Assembly: GCA_016946835.1 (NCBI GenBank) | Contig: JACVTC010000060.1 | Span: 941,501 to 1,005,500 of the forward strand | Direction: 5' to 3' | Source: Neocallimastix lanati (nom. inval.) | Taxonomy: Eukaryota; Neocallimastigomycota; Neocallimastigomycetes; Neocallimastigales; Neocallimastigaceae | Length of the DNA stretch: 64,000 nucleotides | Shown: piece by piece, positions 47,559 through 58,319 of the stretch | How the letters are laid out: every line of letters starts with the position of its first letter | Position numbering within the stretch: the stretch's first letter is position 1 | Notes under the pieces: generated by a model | Told to the model about the DNA's origin: nothing | Databases searched by the model: none | Seen by the model: the letters and a program-made list of their open reading frames with translations, nothing else | Position numbers and translations under genes: made by a program

Positions 47559-48066
47559 TGTTAAGATTATATTTGGTTTTAATATAACTTGGTTGGAATG
47601 CTATAAACTAATAACTTCTTTATAATAATTAAATTTTATTTTATCAGTGTTCTTATAGAATTTTATTATATTTTTATTTTATTATTTTATTTGATTTTAT
47701 TTAATAATATTTTTTAATGAATGAAGTTATCAGATTATTAAAATATTAATAATCTTACGAAGATTATTTAAAACAATTAATTCACTATTCTTTTATACAT
47801 AAAAAATAAACAATTAAAAAGTTATATAAAATAATAAACAATAGTTTAAAAAGTTAGATAATAATAAATAAAAAATAAACAATTAATTATACTTTAAAAA
47901 GTATAAATTATATTCAACAATTTTATTATTATTATTATTATTTAATAATAATAAATAATATATATTTATATTGTAAAAGGATTTTGAGGCGTATGATCAT
48001 ACTAAATAATGATTAATTTGTTATGGTAATGAGGCTTATATAGCTCATCGAGTTATATCCTTTACA
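47559..48066 (-). repeat. 3' LTR of element E
   Basis: 508 bp, TGTTAAGATT...TCCTTTACA in plus orientation. Differs from the right LTR by a 28-bp indel and several substitutions, so E is older than D. Confidence 0.92.
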
Positions 48067-48568
48067 ATGTCCTCCCCAAGAATTCGTATTCCAGACGAAA
48101 TTCAAGGAAATAAAGTTATTTTTGAAATTTCACTTGAACGAAAGTTCAATTGGCCATGTGAAAATATCAAAAATATTTGAAATTAAAAAATGTTAAATAT
48201 AATTAAAGTAAAAATATAAATAAAGTATAAAATATAAATAAATAATAATTTAAAATAATATATAGTAGAAAATAAAAAAAAAAATTTAAAAGTTAAAATA
48301 TTTACATTTTGGAAATCAAATTTATATAATAAATTATTAATAATTATTAATAAAAATTTTAATAATAAAATTATTAAAGGAAAATTAAAAAAATTCATTA
48401 TAAAATATTTTATATGAAAATTAATAAAAATAAAATAAAAAAAAATTAAAAAATAAATAATTTATATCAAATTATTAATAAAATTAATTAAATAATTAAA
48501 TATATAATATTTGAAATATAAAGAAAAATAATTATTGATATATATAATATAAATATTATAATAATTAT
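48067..48568 (-). other. Polypurine tract and 3' non-coding region of element E
   Basis: Minus strand CTTGGGGAGGACAT at 48067-48080 adjoins the LTR. The remaining ~490 bp is A/T-rich without a recognised gene. Confidence 0.75.
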
Positions 48569-51500
48569 TTAATAATTATATGGGATAGAAATGGGTCTTC
48601 TGTTATTTTGAATATATTTAAGGAATATTTCTTGATTTCTTAGATTGTCTTCAACTTCAGAAGAAGGTACCCAATTATAAGAAGTATGATATTTATAACG
48701 TACTTTATACTCGTATTGTTTTTTCTTATAATTAGTACGGAAATCTGCAATTTCAATTATATCTTTAATAGATTCGGGATCTCTTGATCTACTTTCAAAC
48801 TTCTCAGGTACAGGGATAAAAGGCTCTAATTCTGAAACATGGAATACATTATGGTGTTTTGGGAATGGAGAATTTTTTAAGTCAATTTCATAATTATTAT
48901 TATGAAGCACATTGGTAATCTTATAAGGACCATATTTGCAAGGTGCGAGTTTTGAACTGGATTCGAGGTTCAAAGAAGGAGGAGCTTGGATCCAAACAAG
49001 ATCATCAATTTCATAAGAGGGAGCGGTCATTCTCTTCTTGTCGGCAGCGCGCTTATATAATTCTTGGGACCGGAGAAGGACCTCTTTAATGTGATTGAAT
49101 CCTTCGGCTACTTTCTGAATTGTTTTATAATTAATGTTTGAAATTGGAAGTAGTGAATACTCATCCATATATGGGTGAAAACCATAATTGATGAAAAATG
49201 GTGATTCATTAGTGGAAGGATGAACAGAATTATTGTAGGCAAATTCAGCGATAGGTAAGAAGTCAATCCAATCATCATGATAAAAAGACCTTGAGAAACA
49301 GCGGAGGTACTGTTCAATATATGAGTTACAGCGTTCGACTTGTCCGACTGTTTGATGGTGGTCAGTAGTTGCGATCTTAGACTTTATTCCTAATAAACGT
49401 AAGAACTCTTGCCAAAGGGAGCTAGTAAATTGAGTTCCTCTATCAGTGATAATATCATAAGGCAAACCATGAAGCCTATAGATATTGTTAATAATAGCTT
49501 TAGCTGACTGAGAGGAATTAGGAATATCTTTAAAGGGCATGAGGTGTATCATTTTCGAAAAACGATCAACTACTACCATGATAACAGTGTAACCTTTAGA
49601 TGGGGGAAGGTTACAAAGAAAATCAATCTCAATCGATTTCCAAGGTCGTTCAGGGATTTTGAGTGGTTGTAGTAACCCATATTGACGGTGTCTGGACTTC
49701 TTATTTCTCGTACAAGTTTCACATGATAGAATGAAACTTTTAACATCTTCTTCCATTTTTGGCCACCAGAAATTACGGGAGATCAATTCCAAAGTTCTTC
49801 TTATACCCAAATGTCCAGCAGCAGGTTTGTTATGGTAGCGAGTGAGGATGTCTAAACGAAGCTTTTCAGGAATATAAATCAAGTTATTATATAATATTAA
49901 ATTATTTTCAATCTTAAACTTATTCATTTTCCTGAAAGGTTTATAAGGGTAATTTTGAGATACATTATTGGGAGAGAAGTAGATACGAAGGTCATCTGCG
50001 AGTTTATCATCCTTTAAGTTTTCAATTATAGAATTAAGAAGGTCACTATCAATGCTAATTAAGCAAGTTATTTCTTTAATATTTTTGCTATCTAAGATAA
50101 ATTCAGCGGTATCTTCAATATCTTCTCATAATCGGGTCTACGTGATAGTGAATCAGGCTTACCATTTTTGCATCCTTGGCGATAGCTGAGTTCAAAGTCG
50201 TACTCCTGGAAGAATAGATGCCAACGATGTTGTCTTTGATTACCTATCTTTCCTCCAAGAGTGTATAGAAGGTTCTTATGGTCGGTGAAGACTTTGATTT
50301 TGAACTTAGCACCCAATAAGAGATGACGCCAGGTAGAGAAAGCATCCTTAATAGCTAGAAGTTCCTTGTCGGTGATAGAATAATTTAACTCAGCGTTGTT
50401 AAGACTTCTAGAAAAATAAGCTACAGGGTGTAATCGGTTTTCTTTATCATATTGAGAAAGAACTGCACCAATAGCAAAACTACTGGCATCACATTCTACT
50501 ATGAAAGGTTTAGTAGTATCAGGATGTAATAGGATAGGAGAGCTGGTTAATCTCTTTTTCAAGATTGAAAAAGCATATTCACATTCAGCAGACCAAACAA
50601 ATTTTTTTTCTTTCTTCGTAAGAGCGTGCAAAGGCTTGGCAATAGCGGCAAAGTTCTTCACAAATCTTCTATAATAATTACATAGATCCATGAAACGTTG
50701 AACATCCTTAGCGCAATTAGGAACAGGCCATTCTTCTATAGATTTAATTTTCTTAGGATCTGTTGAAATACCGGATCCAGTGATTATTTGTCCTAAGAAT
50801 TCGACTTTGTCTTTATCAAATTCTCATTTAGACAACTTCGCAAATAGATTATTGTCCAAAAGAGTTTTTAAAACACTACGTACTGTTTTATGATGTTCTT
50901 TGAGGGAGCTGGAATAAATTAAAATATCATCAAGGTAGAGAATAACTGATTTCTCTAAGAAGGGGCGAAGAAAAGAGTTAATAAATGATTGAAAAACGGC
51001 TGGCTCGTTTTTCAATCCAAAAGGCATAACGAGATACTCGTAATGGCCATATTTAGTACGGAAGGCTGTTTTATATTCATCACCTTCCTTAATACGAATA
51101 AGATTATATGCAGAACGCAAATCTAATTTAGTAAAATATTTTGCTCCCTTAACACGATCAATAATATCGTTGATAAGTGGTAACGGATATGAATTTCTAA
51201 CCGTAACCTCGTTTAACTTTTTATAATCAACGCATAAACGTAAAGAACCGTCTTTCTTTTTCTGAAATAGAACAGGATAACCAGCAGGTGAACATGATTC
51301 CCTAATAAAACCTTTTTCTCGGTTTTCTTTAATATATTCCTGTAATACTTCAGATTCATCAAGGGTAAGCGGATAAATCGGACCGTAATGTAAAGTGGCG
51401 CCTTCTTTTAATATAATTTCGCAATCCGTTGGGCGATGAGGGGGTAGCTTGTCAGCTTCCTTCTTACTAAAGACGGTTGCTAGATATCTATATTGTTCTG

Positions 51501-52137
51501 GGATATCTTCAATATTAGGTTCCTCAGAATTAGTATTGTCCTTTTGTGAAAGGAAAGAATAAATTAAAAGATGATAATCGAAAAATTCACCATAATAATT
51601 ATTAAATGAACTTTTCTTTTCCGAGAATATTTTAATGATTTTTGATTTAAAATCTTTAAGATTTAAAGTCGAATATAAATAATTTTTATCGTAATTATAG
51701 TGGATTTTATAAGATTTCATATAATGAATTCCAAAAAGTAAATCCACTGGAATATTATCTGTAACTAGGAAATTTAATTTCCGTTGGATGAGGTAAAATT
51801 TATTATTGATACATATTTTATGTTGGAATTTCAAAGGTACAAATTTAAGAATAGAATCAATATCCCCACTTATTCCTTTTATAAGAACTTTCTTTTTAAG
51901 TGTTTGTGTTTTTAAATTTAACTTTGAAACCAAATTAGAAGAAATAAAATTACAAAAGGACCCACAATCTAGCATTGATTTAACTTGAGTTTTAATAATT
52001 TTATTTTTAATATTCTTAATTGGTACAAAGGAATTGAAAAGGAAAAAGGAATTGGGTAGGTTATGATCTAATGTTGGAAAATTATATTGGATGACATTGG
52101 TAGGATGATGGGACTTCAAAAGAAGTCCATTGTTTAG
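48569..52137 (-). pseudogene. pol: Broken pol of element E (protease-RT-RNase H-integrase-chromodomain)
   Basis: Starts in the -1 frame at the gag stop. Protease LDCGSFCNFIS (about residue 56); RT with LRSAYNL and LDDILIYS (about 400). A TGA at 50824-50826 replaces the residue after SK and before EFDKDK, where relatives usually have Cys. The frame continues through thumb and RNase H (VECDAS, FTDHKNL) until a one-base deletion near 50125, after SRRPDYE. The next frame holds the integrase HHCC finger (HNKPAAGH...CETC), the core (IDFLCNLP; DRGTQF; VERCN) and, in the last ~70 residues, a chromodomain (YEYKVRYKYHTSYNWVPSSE). That domain normally reads histone marks to guide integration. Overall it resembles the Tf1/sushi group of fungal chromoviruses. 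Confidence 0.88.
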
Positions 52138-52143
52138 TTTTTT
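52111..52143 (-). promoter_or_regulatory. -1 frameshift signal, element E
   Basis: Minus strand A AAA AAC (52137-52143) in the gag frame, directly followed by the gag TAA. Eight bases later comes a perfect 7-bp hairpin GGACTTC-TTTT-GAAGTCC (52111-52128). Pol is in the -1 frame. Confidence 0.88.
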
Positions 52144-53378
52144 GAATTAATCTTCTTAACTTCGGTAATATGATTATTATTATTATTGTTATTACTGAAG
52201 TTATTTTTTGATTTATTATAAAAGCTATTATTTCTGCTAAAGTTATTATTATCATTATTTTTATTTTTGTTATTATTATTAGAACGGGAATGTGTGTTTC
52301 TTTTAATATCGTTTTTATAACCTGAAAGTTGATTTATCTTATTCTTAGCATCTTGAGAAGCTTCGATTAAAATACATTTAGTAGTTATTTCTTCTAACTT
52401 ATCAGGAAATTTGTCCATCTTATTGATTTCTTCTTTAAATTTAGGGTGTAGACCATTATAGAAGAATAATACTAATGGCTCTTCTGTCCAACCTAAGTCA
52501 GTAGTTAATTTACGAAAAGAATCAATATAATCATTGATTTTTCCATAAGAATGTTTTATATTGATTAAATTGATCTTTTTTAATTTTTTGCTCACAAAGT
52601 CGGGGAATGCTTCCTTTAGTTCTTTCAAAAGTAGATTTAGAGAAATGGGAGATGTTCCTGCTGGATATTTATTTTGATACCAACTTCTCGCGGCTTCCCT
52701 TAATCTGGATTTAACGAAATTTATTTTTGACTCCTCAGGCCAAAACTTACAAGGATAGGTCTTAAATGTATCACCACAGAGTTGACAAAAGAGTTCTGTT
52801 TCCGATACATCTCCAGTAAATAACCCAGGATCAGGGACTTGAGGAACATTACCAGAAAAAGTAGTTCTCATGATAACATCGTGATCGTTATCATATCTAG
52901 TTGTAGTTGATGCATTATCATCAACACCAACTTGAGGATTTTGAATTGAAGCATCCGAAAATGAAGGAATAGGATTTCTAACATTATTTATTGAAGTAGA
53001 TGCGTTAGAAGCGTCTCCTTTTTGAGAAAGTATTTGAAGCTCCTTTTTAAAATATAAAGTTGCATTTTTTAAAGAGTTTAAAGAAGATATTATATCAGCA
53101 TGTGCACGATTATAAGAACCAAACTCCTTCATTATTTCTTCATGATATCGTTGGAGATCTTCTTTAGAAACGAAGTTTTCATTTACACCTGAAACTATGT
53201 TAGAGCAAACTTCAGACGTTTCATTTCTCAACTGATCTACACTTCCAGCTAAAGTTGCACAAGCTTGTGAAGCTTCCGTTCTTAATTGTTCAACCGAGTT
53301 TTCTTGATTTATATCCATCTCTTCTTCGTCAGACTTGTCAGAATAAACACTAGATTTCCTTAGACCAAATTTCGGCAT
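52134..53378 (-). CDS. gag: Gag of element E
   Basis: 414 residues from the ATG at 53378 (MPKFGLRKSS); the frame extends seven codons upstream only to a TTG. Domains: N-terminal helical, coiled-coil-like region (about 20-120); retrotransposon capsid domain (about 190-330: WPEESKINFVKSRLREAARSW, WTEEPLVLFFYNGLHP); C-terminal Asn/Lys-rich tail. No CCHC knuckle is present, so RNA binding may rest on the basic tail, as in Tf1 Gag. The stop lies immediately after the frameshift heptamer. Intact. Confidence 0.88.
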   Translation of the reverse strand: MPKFGLRKSSVYSDKSDEEEMDINQENSVEQLRTEASQACATLAGSVDQLRNETSEVCSNIVSGVNENFVSKEDLQRYHEEIMKEFGSYNRAHADIISSLNSLKNATLYFKKELQILSQKGDASNASTSINNVRNPIPSFSDASIQNPQVGVDDNASTTTRYDNDHDVIMRTTFSGNVPQVPDPGLFTGDVSETELFCQLCGDTFKTYPCKFWPEESKINFVKSRLREAARSWYQNKYPAGTSPISLNLLLKELKEAFPDFVSKKLKKINLINIKHSYGKINDYIDSFRKLTTDLGWTEEPLVLFFYNGLHPKFKEEINKMDKFPDKLEEITTKCILIEASQDAKNKINQLSGYKNDIKRNTHSRSNNNNKNKNNDNNNFSRNNSFYNKSKNNFSNNNNNNNHITEVKKINSKN

Positions 53379-53399
53379 TCCAAGGAAGTTATTAAACAA

Positions 53400-53412
53400 C
53401 TGGTAAGATTAT
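53400..53412 (-). other. Putative self-priming site of element E
   Basis: The leader right after the LTR reads ATAATCTTACCAG, not TGG-type. Its first ten bases, ATAATCTTAC, are complementary to GTAAGATTAT in the transcript sense of the family LTR (plus 47749-47758, 56250-56259; one C-to-T change in the 5' LTR at 53603-53612). This fits Tf1-like self-priming. Confidence 0.55.
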
Positions 53413-53892
53413 TGTTAATATTATATTTGGTTTTAATATAACTTGGTTGGAATGCTTTAAACTAATAACTTCTTTATAATAATTAAATTTTATTTTATCA
53501 GTGTTCTTATAGAATTTTATTATATTTTTATTTTATTATTTTATTTGATTTTATTTAATAATATTTTTTAATGAATGAAGTTATCAGATTATTAAAATAT
53601 TAATAATTTTACGAAGATTATTTAAAACAATTAATTCACTATTCTTTTATACATAAAAAATAAACAATAGTTTAAAAAGTTAGATAATAATAAATAAAAA
53701 ATAAACAATTAATTATACTTTAAAAAGTATAAATTATATTCAACAATTTTATTATTGTTATTATTATTTAATAATAATAAATAATATATATTTATATTGA
53801 AAAAGGATTTTGAGGCGTACGATCATACTAAATAATGATTAATTTATTACGGTAATGAGGCTTATATAGCTCATCGAGTTATATCCTTTACA
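53413..53892 (-). repeat. 5' LTR of element E
   Basis: 480 bp, TGTTAATATT...TCCTTTACA, followed by ATACT and the tail of an array unit. The gag ATG is only 34 bp from its inner end. Confidence 0.9.
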
Positions 53893-53946
53893 ATACTACT
53901 TTTAGTAGAATTTCTAAATTAAGCTAATTGTTGCTTCTTTCTCTTT
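53893..53946 (+). repeat. Second unit tail between tRNA copies 4 and 5
   Basis: ATACTACTTTTAGTAG...GCTAATTGTTGCTTC matches the unit tails near 44007 and 56573. Since unit 4 already has a tail near 44007-44060, this belongs to another, otherwise missing, unit or a rearranged copy. Confidence 0.75.
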
Positions 53947-54823
53947 TGTAAGAATCTATAATTATTTGTTAGCAAATAATTATATTTTCTTAGTTAAGTT
54001 ATTATAACTATAACTTTATTTAATTACATATAATATTTATTAAATTTATTTAATTTAATTTTAAATATTCATTAATTTAACAAAATTTATTTAATTAATT
54101 TTAAATAATATATTTACAATATGTTAAATTCTCTACTGTAACTAATATATTTTGTATTGTATTTTATTCCGTATTTTACAATGTATTCTGTATTTTATAA
54201 TGTATTCTGTATTTTATTAACTATTTAATTTTATATTTTTAATATAAGGATAAATTATATGATCGAAATATCTTTTATTATTTTATTCTTTTATTTTCGA
54301 TCATTAGATTGGAAAATCGGTTAATTAAGATTTTTTCCAATTACTTTTTAGAAGTAATCGGTTTTACTTAATTAATGCGATGATCGATATGGATAGAATA
54401 TCGATCGAAAACTTATCTAGGTTTTTCTATCTAATCTTTTCCTAGATAAGAGATTTGTTAAGATTAGAAAACCCTTTCTTATTTAACCTTATTTTCATAA
54501 AAAAATATAAATAAGGCTCTTGAGTTCTCTTTGAGAAATCAAGAGTTATTATTATAAAAAACATAGTTATAATAGTAACAATTTTATATTTTTAACTTTA
54601 ATAAATTAATAAAAATATTTTATTCAAAAACATATTTTTAAAATCAATTTATACAAACAATTCTTCTCTTACTTTTTGTGTTATTATTATAATTAATTTT
54701 ATAATAAACTCTACTCTAAAGGTAAAAAAATTTATTTTATTTTATTTTCTCAACTTAATGAATTAGTCGTTAAGTTGTAGTTAATAATTCTATTTTGAGT
54801 TAGTTCTTAATAGAATTATTACA
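53947..54823 (+). mobile_element. Solo LTR, family G copy 3
   Basis: 877 bp, TGTAAGAATC...ATTATTACA. GATCGATAT-n7-ATATCGATC at 54382-54406; TATA-like ATATAAATAAGGCTC near 54505. Flanks TCTTT and TTTTT are a near duplication. Ends 16 bp upstream of tRNA-Trp copy 5. Confidence 0.85.
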
Positions 54824-54839
54824 TTTTTTTTCAACTAAG

Positions 54840-54911
54840 GGAGGGTTGGCGCAACGGTAGCGCGTCCGCCTCCAGAGCGGAAGGTTGGGTGTTCGAATCA
54901 CTCACTCTCCA
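54840..54911 (+). tRNA. tRNA-Trp (CCA), copy 5
   Basis: Same 72-nt cloverleaf as the others, followed by a T run. Confidence 0.95.
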
Positions 54912-56059
54912 TTTTTTTTTCTTTTTTTTAAATTTGACATTAGTTACTTCCATTAAAAGAAAAATAGTCTCAGAGGATTGCCCTAAATGTTGCTCATGCT
55001 TTGGTGTTAGTGTACCTAGTTTTTCTCACTGAATCTTTTACCTGTAAAGAATTGGAAAATTGCTGAAATAAATCTTTACCTTTTCTAGATGATCTGAATT
55101 GTTTTGGTTTTATTAATAGTGAAGAATGAGTTAGTTTCTCTATTTCTATCAGAGAAATTTGTCTGAGAATAAAAAAATTTTTTTAATAATAATAACTTTA
55201 CATATGTAGCTTTCTTGGAATCTTAGAAAGGTATTATGATTCAGTCTTTATTTTACAACATTTTTAACGGAGTTGTTGTATCTTGGATATTTTGTGGTTT
55301 AAATATTTAATTTTTTTTTCTTTTCTTTTCTTATAAAGAATTAAATTATAAAATCAAATATGATAATAAAAATTATTTAAAAATTAATTTTTAATCTTAA
55401 ATCACATTAAATTATCTAAATTTTAAATAATTCATTTTCTTACTAAAATTATAAATACTTTAAATTAATGTAAAAATATAAATAATTGTAAATATTTTTT
55501 TAATTATTTTTCGTTGTTAATAAATTATTAAATTATTAAAATAATAAATAATAATTAAAATAAAATAAAATAAAATAAAATAGATAATTTACTCAAATAA
55601 TAATTAATAAAGATTAATAATAAATAATTATTTAACATTATAATTAAAAAGATATAAAATAAATAGCTTAAATAAATTTATAAATATTAGCAATAATTTA
55701 GGATAGTTTAGAATAGATTAATTCTTAAAATAAATTATTCTATAAAATTATTATAATAAATAATTAGTAATTAATAAAACTTTTATTATAAACTTGGTTA
55801 TAATAATTCTGTATATAATAAAATATAAAAATTGATAATACATTTAATGTGGAATTAAATAATTACTAATTTAGTAAATAAAAATAGTTTATAATTATAG
55901 ATTAATTATTAAACTTAAATATTTATAATAATAATAAATGATATCAATAAATAATAAATAATAATAAATAATAAATAATAATTAATTTTTGATAGGAAAT
56001 TAACTGTTAAAGGACTTCAATTAAATTTATAAAGATTAGGTCGGAAATTTAACAATACT
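54912..56059 (+). mobile_element. Array-unit spacer with decayed LINE 3' end, unit 5
   Basis: The most decayed copy: knuckle frame CPKCCSCFG...FSH then stop (about 54970-55030), ELENC-like remnant, C-terminal block to about 55300. It lacks about 300 bp of the A/T-rich middle seen in units 1-4. Interrupted at the ATACT site by a solo LTR. Confidence 0.75.
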
Positions 56060-56572
56060 TGTTAAGATTATATTTGGTTTTAATATAACTTGGTTGGAAT
56101 GCTATAAACTAATAACTTCCTTATAATAATTAAATTTTATATTATCTGTGTTCTTATAGAATTTTATTATATTTTTATTTTATTATTTTATTTGATTTTA
56201 TTTAATAATATTTTTTAATGAATGAAGTTATCAGATTATTAAAATATTAATAATCTTACGAAGATTATTTAAAACAAGTTAATTCACTATTCTTTTATAC
56301 ATAAAAAATAAACAATTAAAAAGTTATATAATAATAAATAAAATAATAAACAATAGTTTAAAAAGTTAGATAATAATAAATAAAAAATAAACAATTAATT
56401 ATAGTTTAAAAAGTATTAATTATATTCAACAATTTTATTATTATTATTATTATTTAATAATAATAAATAATATATATTGTAAAAGGATTTTGAGGCGTAT
56501 GATCATACTAAATAATGATTAATTTATTATGGTAATGAGGCTTATATAGCTCATCGAGTTATATCCTTTACA
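56060..56572 (-). mobile_element. Solo LTR of the element E family
   Basis: 513 bp, TGTTAAGATT...TCCTTTACA, perfect duplication ATACT (56055-56059, 56573-56577). Inserted at the same position of the unit tail as element E. Confidence 0.93.
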
Positions 56573-56630
56573 ATACTACTTTTAGTAGAATTTCTAAATT
56601 AAACTAATTGTTGCTTTTCTCTATTTTTTG
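56573..56630 (+). repeat. Tail of array unit 5
   Basis: ACTACTTTTAGTAGAATTTC...CTAATTGTTGC, as in units 1 and 4. No further tRNA-Trp follows in the window. Confidence 0.8.
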
Positions 56631-58319
56631 ACAAACGATTCTATTATCTTAATTTGAAGTTATTACTTCAAAAGTGATAATAGATGTATCAAGTTTGATT
56701 TAATATAAAATTTAATATAAATGAATTTGTTTTATTATTATTAATAATTAAGTTATTATTATTCTAGCTTAACACTGAATTGTTATTAGTTTTTCAAAAT
56801 TATACATTTCTTTTGTGTTTAGTATTAATTTTTATTATTATTTATTAATTTTTATTATTATTTATTAATTTTTATTATTATTTATTAATTTTTATTATTA
56901 TTTATTAATTTTTATTATTATTTATTAATTTTTATTATTATTTATTAATTTTTATTATTATTTATTAATTTTTATTATTATTTATTAATTTTTATTATTA
57001 TTTATTAATTTTTATTATTATTTATTAATTTTTATTATTATTTATTAATTTTTATTATTATTTATTAAAATAATATTTGGTTATTATTTTTTTTTTATTA
57101 CATTTATAATATCAATGAGAAATTAATTTTATAAAATATTTACAAGTATTTATATTTTTACAATAATTTAAAGTATTTACAAATTTTAATAATAAAACAA
57201 TTAAGAATAATTATATTTATAAAAATAAACAAATAAACAATAAATACAAGAATTATTATAAACAAAGAATTCAAAATAATAAAAAAAAAAGAGAAAATTG
57301 TTTACAAACTATTTACTTTTAATTAAAAAGAGAAATTAATTAACATTAGTATTTTATTATTTTAAAAATTAAAATAGAATTAAAGTATAATTTCGAGTTT
57401 TAGATTTTAATTAAAATAATTTTTTTTTATTATGATTTTAATTTCAAATTTTAATTTATAAATTTGTTTCTGAATAGGTTAGATATTATTCAAGCTTTTA
57501 TAATAATTTTATGTTTAAGAATTCCAATCTGTATCATTTTGTTGAGGTTCATATTGTAAAAGGAGTGTGAACATTAAATAAATATATAAATTAACTAACT
57601 ACTAAATTACGCTAAAAGAAATTATTACTACACATTAAAATTTTATTTAAAGAATTATTATTAAAAATATTTATTATTTATAAATTATATAATTATTTTA
57701 TTGTTAAAAATAACTTTATTAATATTAATATTTATTTTAATAACAATATGGGAAACTTTTCAATTATTACTATTCCTAATTCATTTTTACTACTATTTCT
57801 AATACTTTTCTCAGAAAGTCCCCCTCATTAAAAAAATATGGATTATATATATTTTTATATAATTTAATTACATTATTAAATCCAATCATATAAATTAATT
57901 AATTACATAAATTAATATTTAAAATTATAAAATATAATTAATATGAAAATTATTAATATAGAATATAAGAAAATTATTAATAGTAAAGATTTATATAATT
58001 AATTATCAAGAATTTAATTAAAAATATCATTATTATTTCATTCTTTATCAATTTTTTGATAAATTTTAGAATTAATTTTATTAATTAAATAGTTAATAAA
58101 ATACATGTAATAAAAAGAAAAAAAAAAAAAAAAGATAAAAAAAATAAACAAAACGAAAAAAAACACAAATAAAATAAAATAAAATAATAGTATAAAATAT
58201 TCTAGTTTTATTTAATTAATATCTGTAAGACTTCACAAAAGCATTATTATACTGAAGTATAATAATTAATTTTGACTTCACAATGTAAATCATAATTTTA
58301 AGATACGAAATTATGATTT
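56631..58319. other. Non-coding A/T-rich region, possible LTR remnant
   Basis: Contains about 12 perfect copies of a 20-bp unit (TTTTTATTATTATTTATTAA) at 56826-57067. The C-rich AAAGTCCCCCTC near 57815 could be a minus-strand polypurine tract of a lost element (weak). No gene seen. Confidence 0.5.
56826..57067. repeat. 20-bp tandem array
   Basis: About 12 uniform units of TTTTTATTATTATTTATTAA; the low divergence suggests recent expansion. Confidence 0.92.

Larger units (their letters stand above)
47559..53892 (-). mobile_element. Chromodomain-bearing Ty3/gypsy retrotransposon E
   Basis: 6,334 bp, LTRs of 508 and 480 bp, target duplication ATACT on both sides (47554-47558, 53893-53897). Gag, frameshift signal and pol with terminal chromodomain, minus strand. 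A solo LTR of the family lies at 56060-56572. Pol is broken twice, so E is inactive. Confidence 0.93.

Noticed and set aside
57811-57830. C-rich tract as proof of another minus-strand LTR element
   Set aside because: It resembles a polypurine tract, but no matching LTR end, primer site or coding remnant was found beside it.
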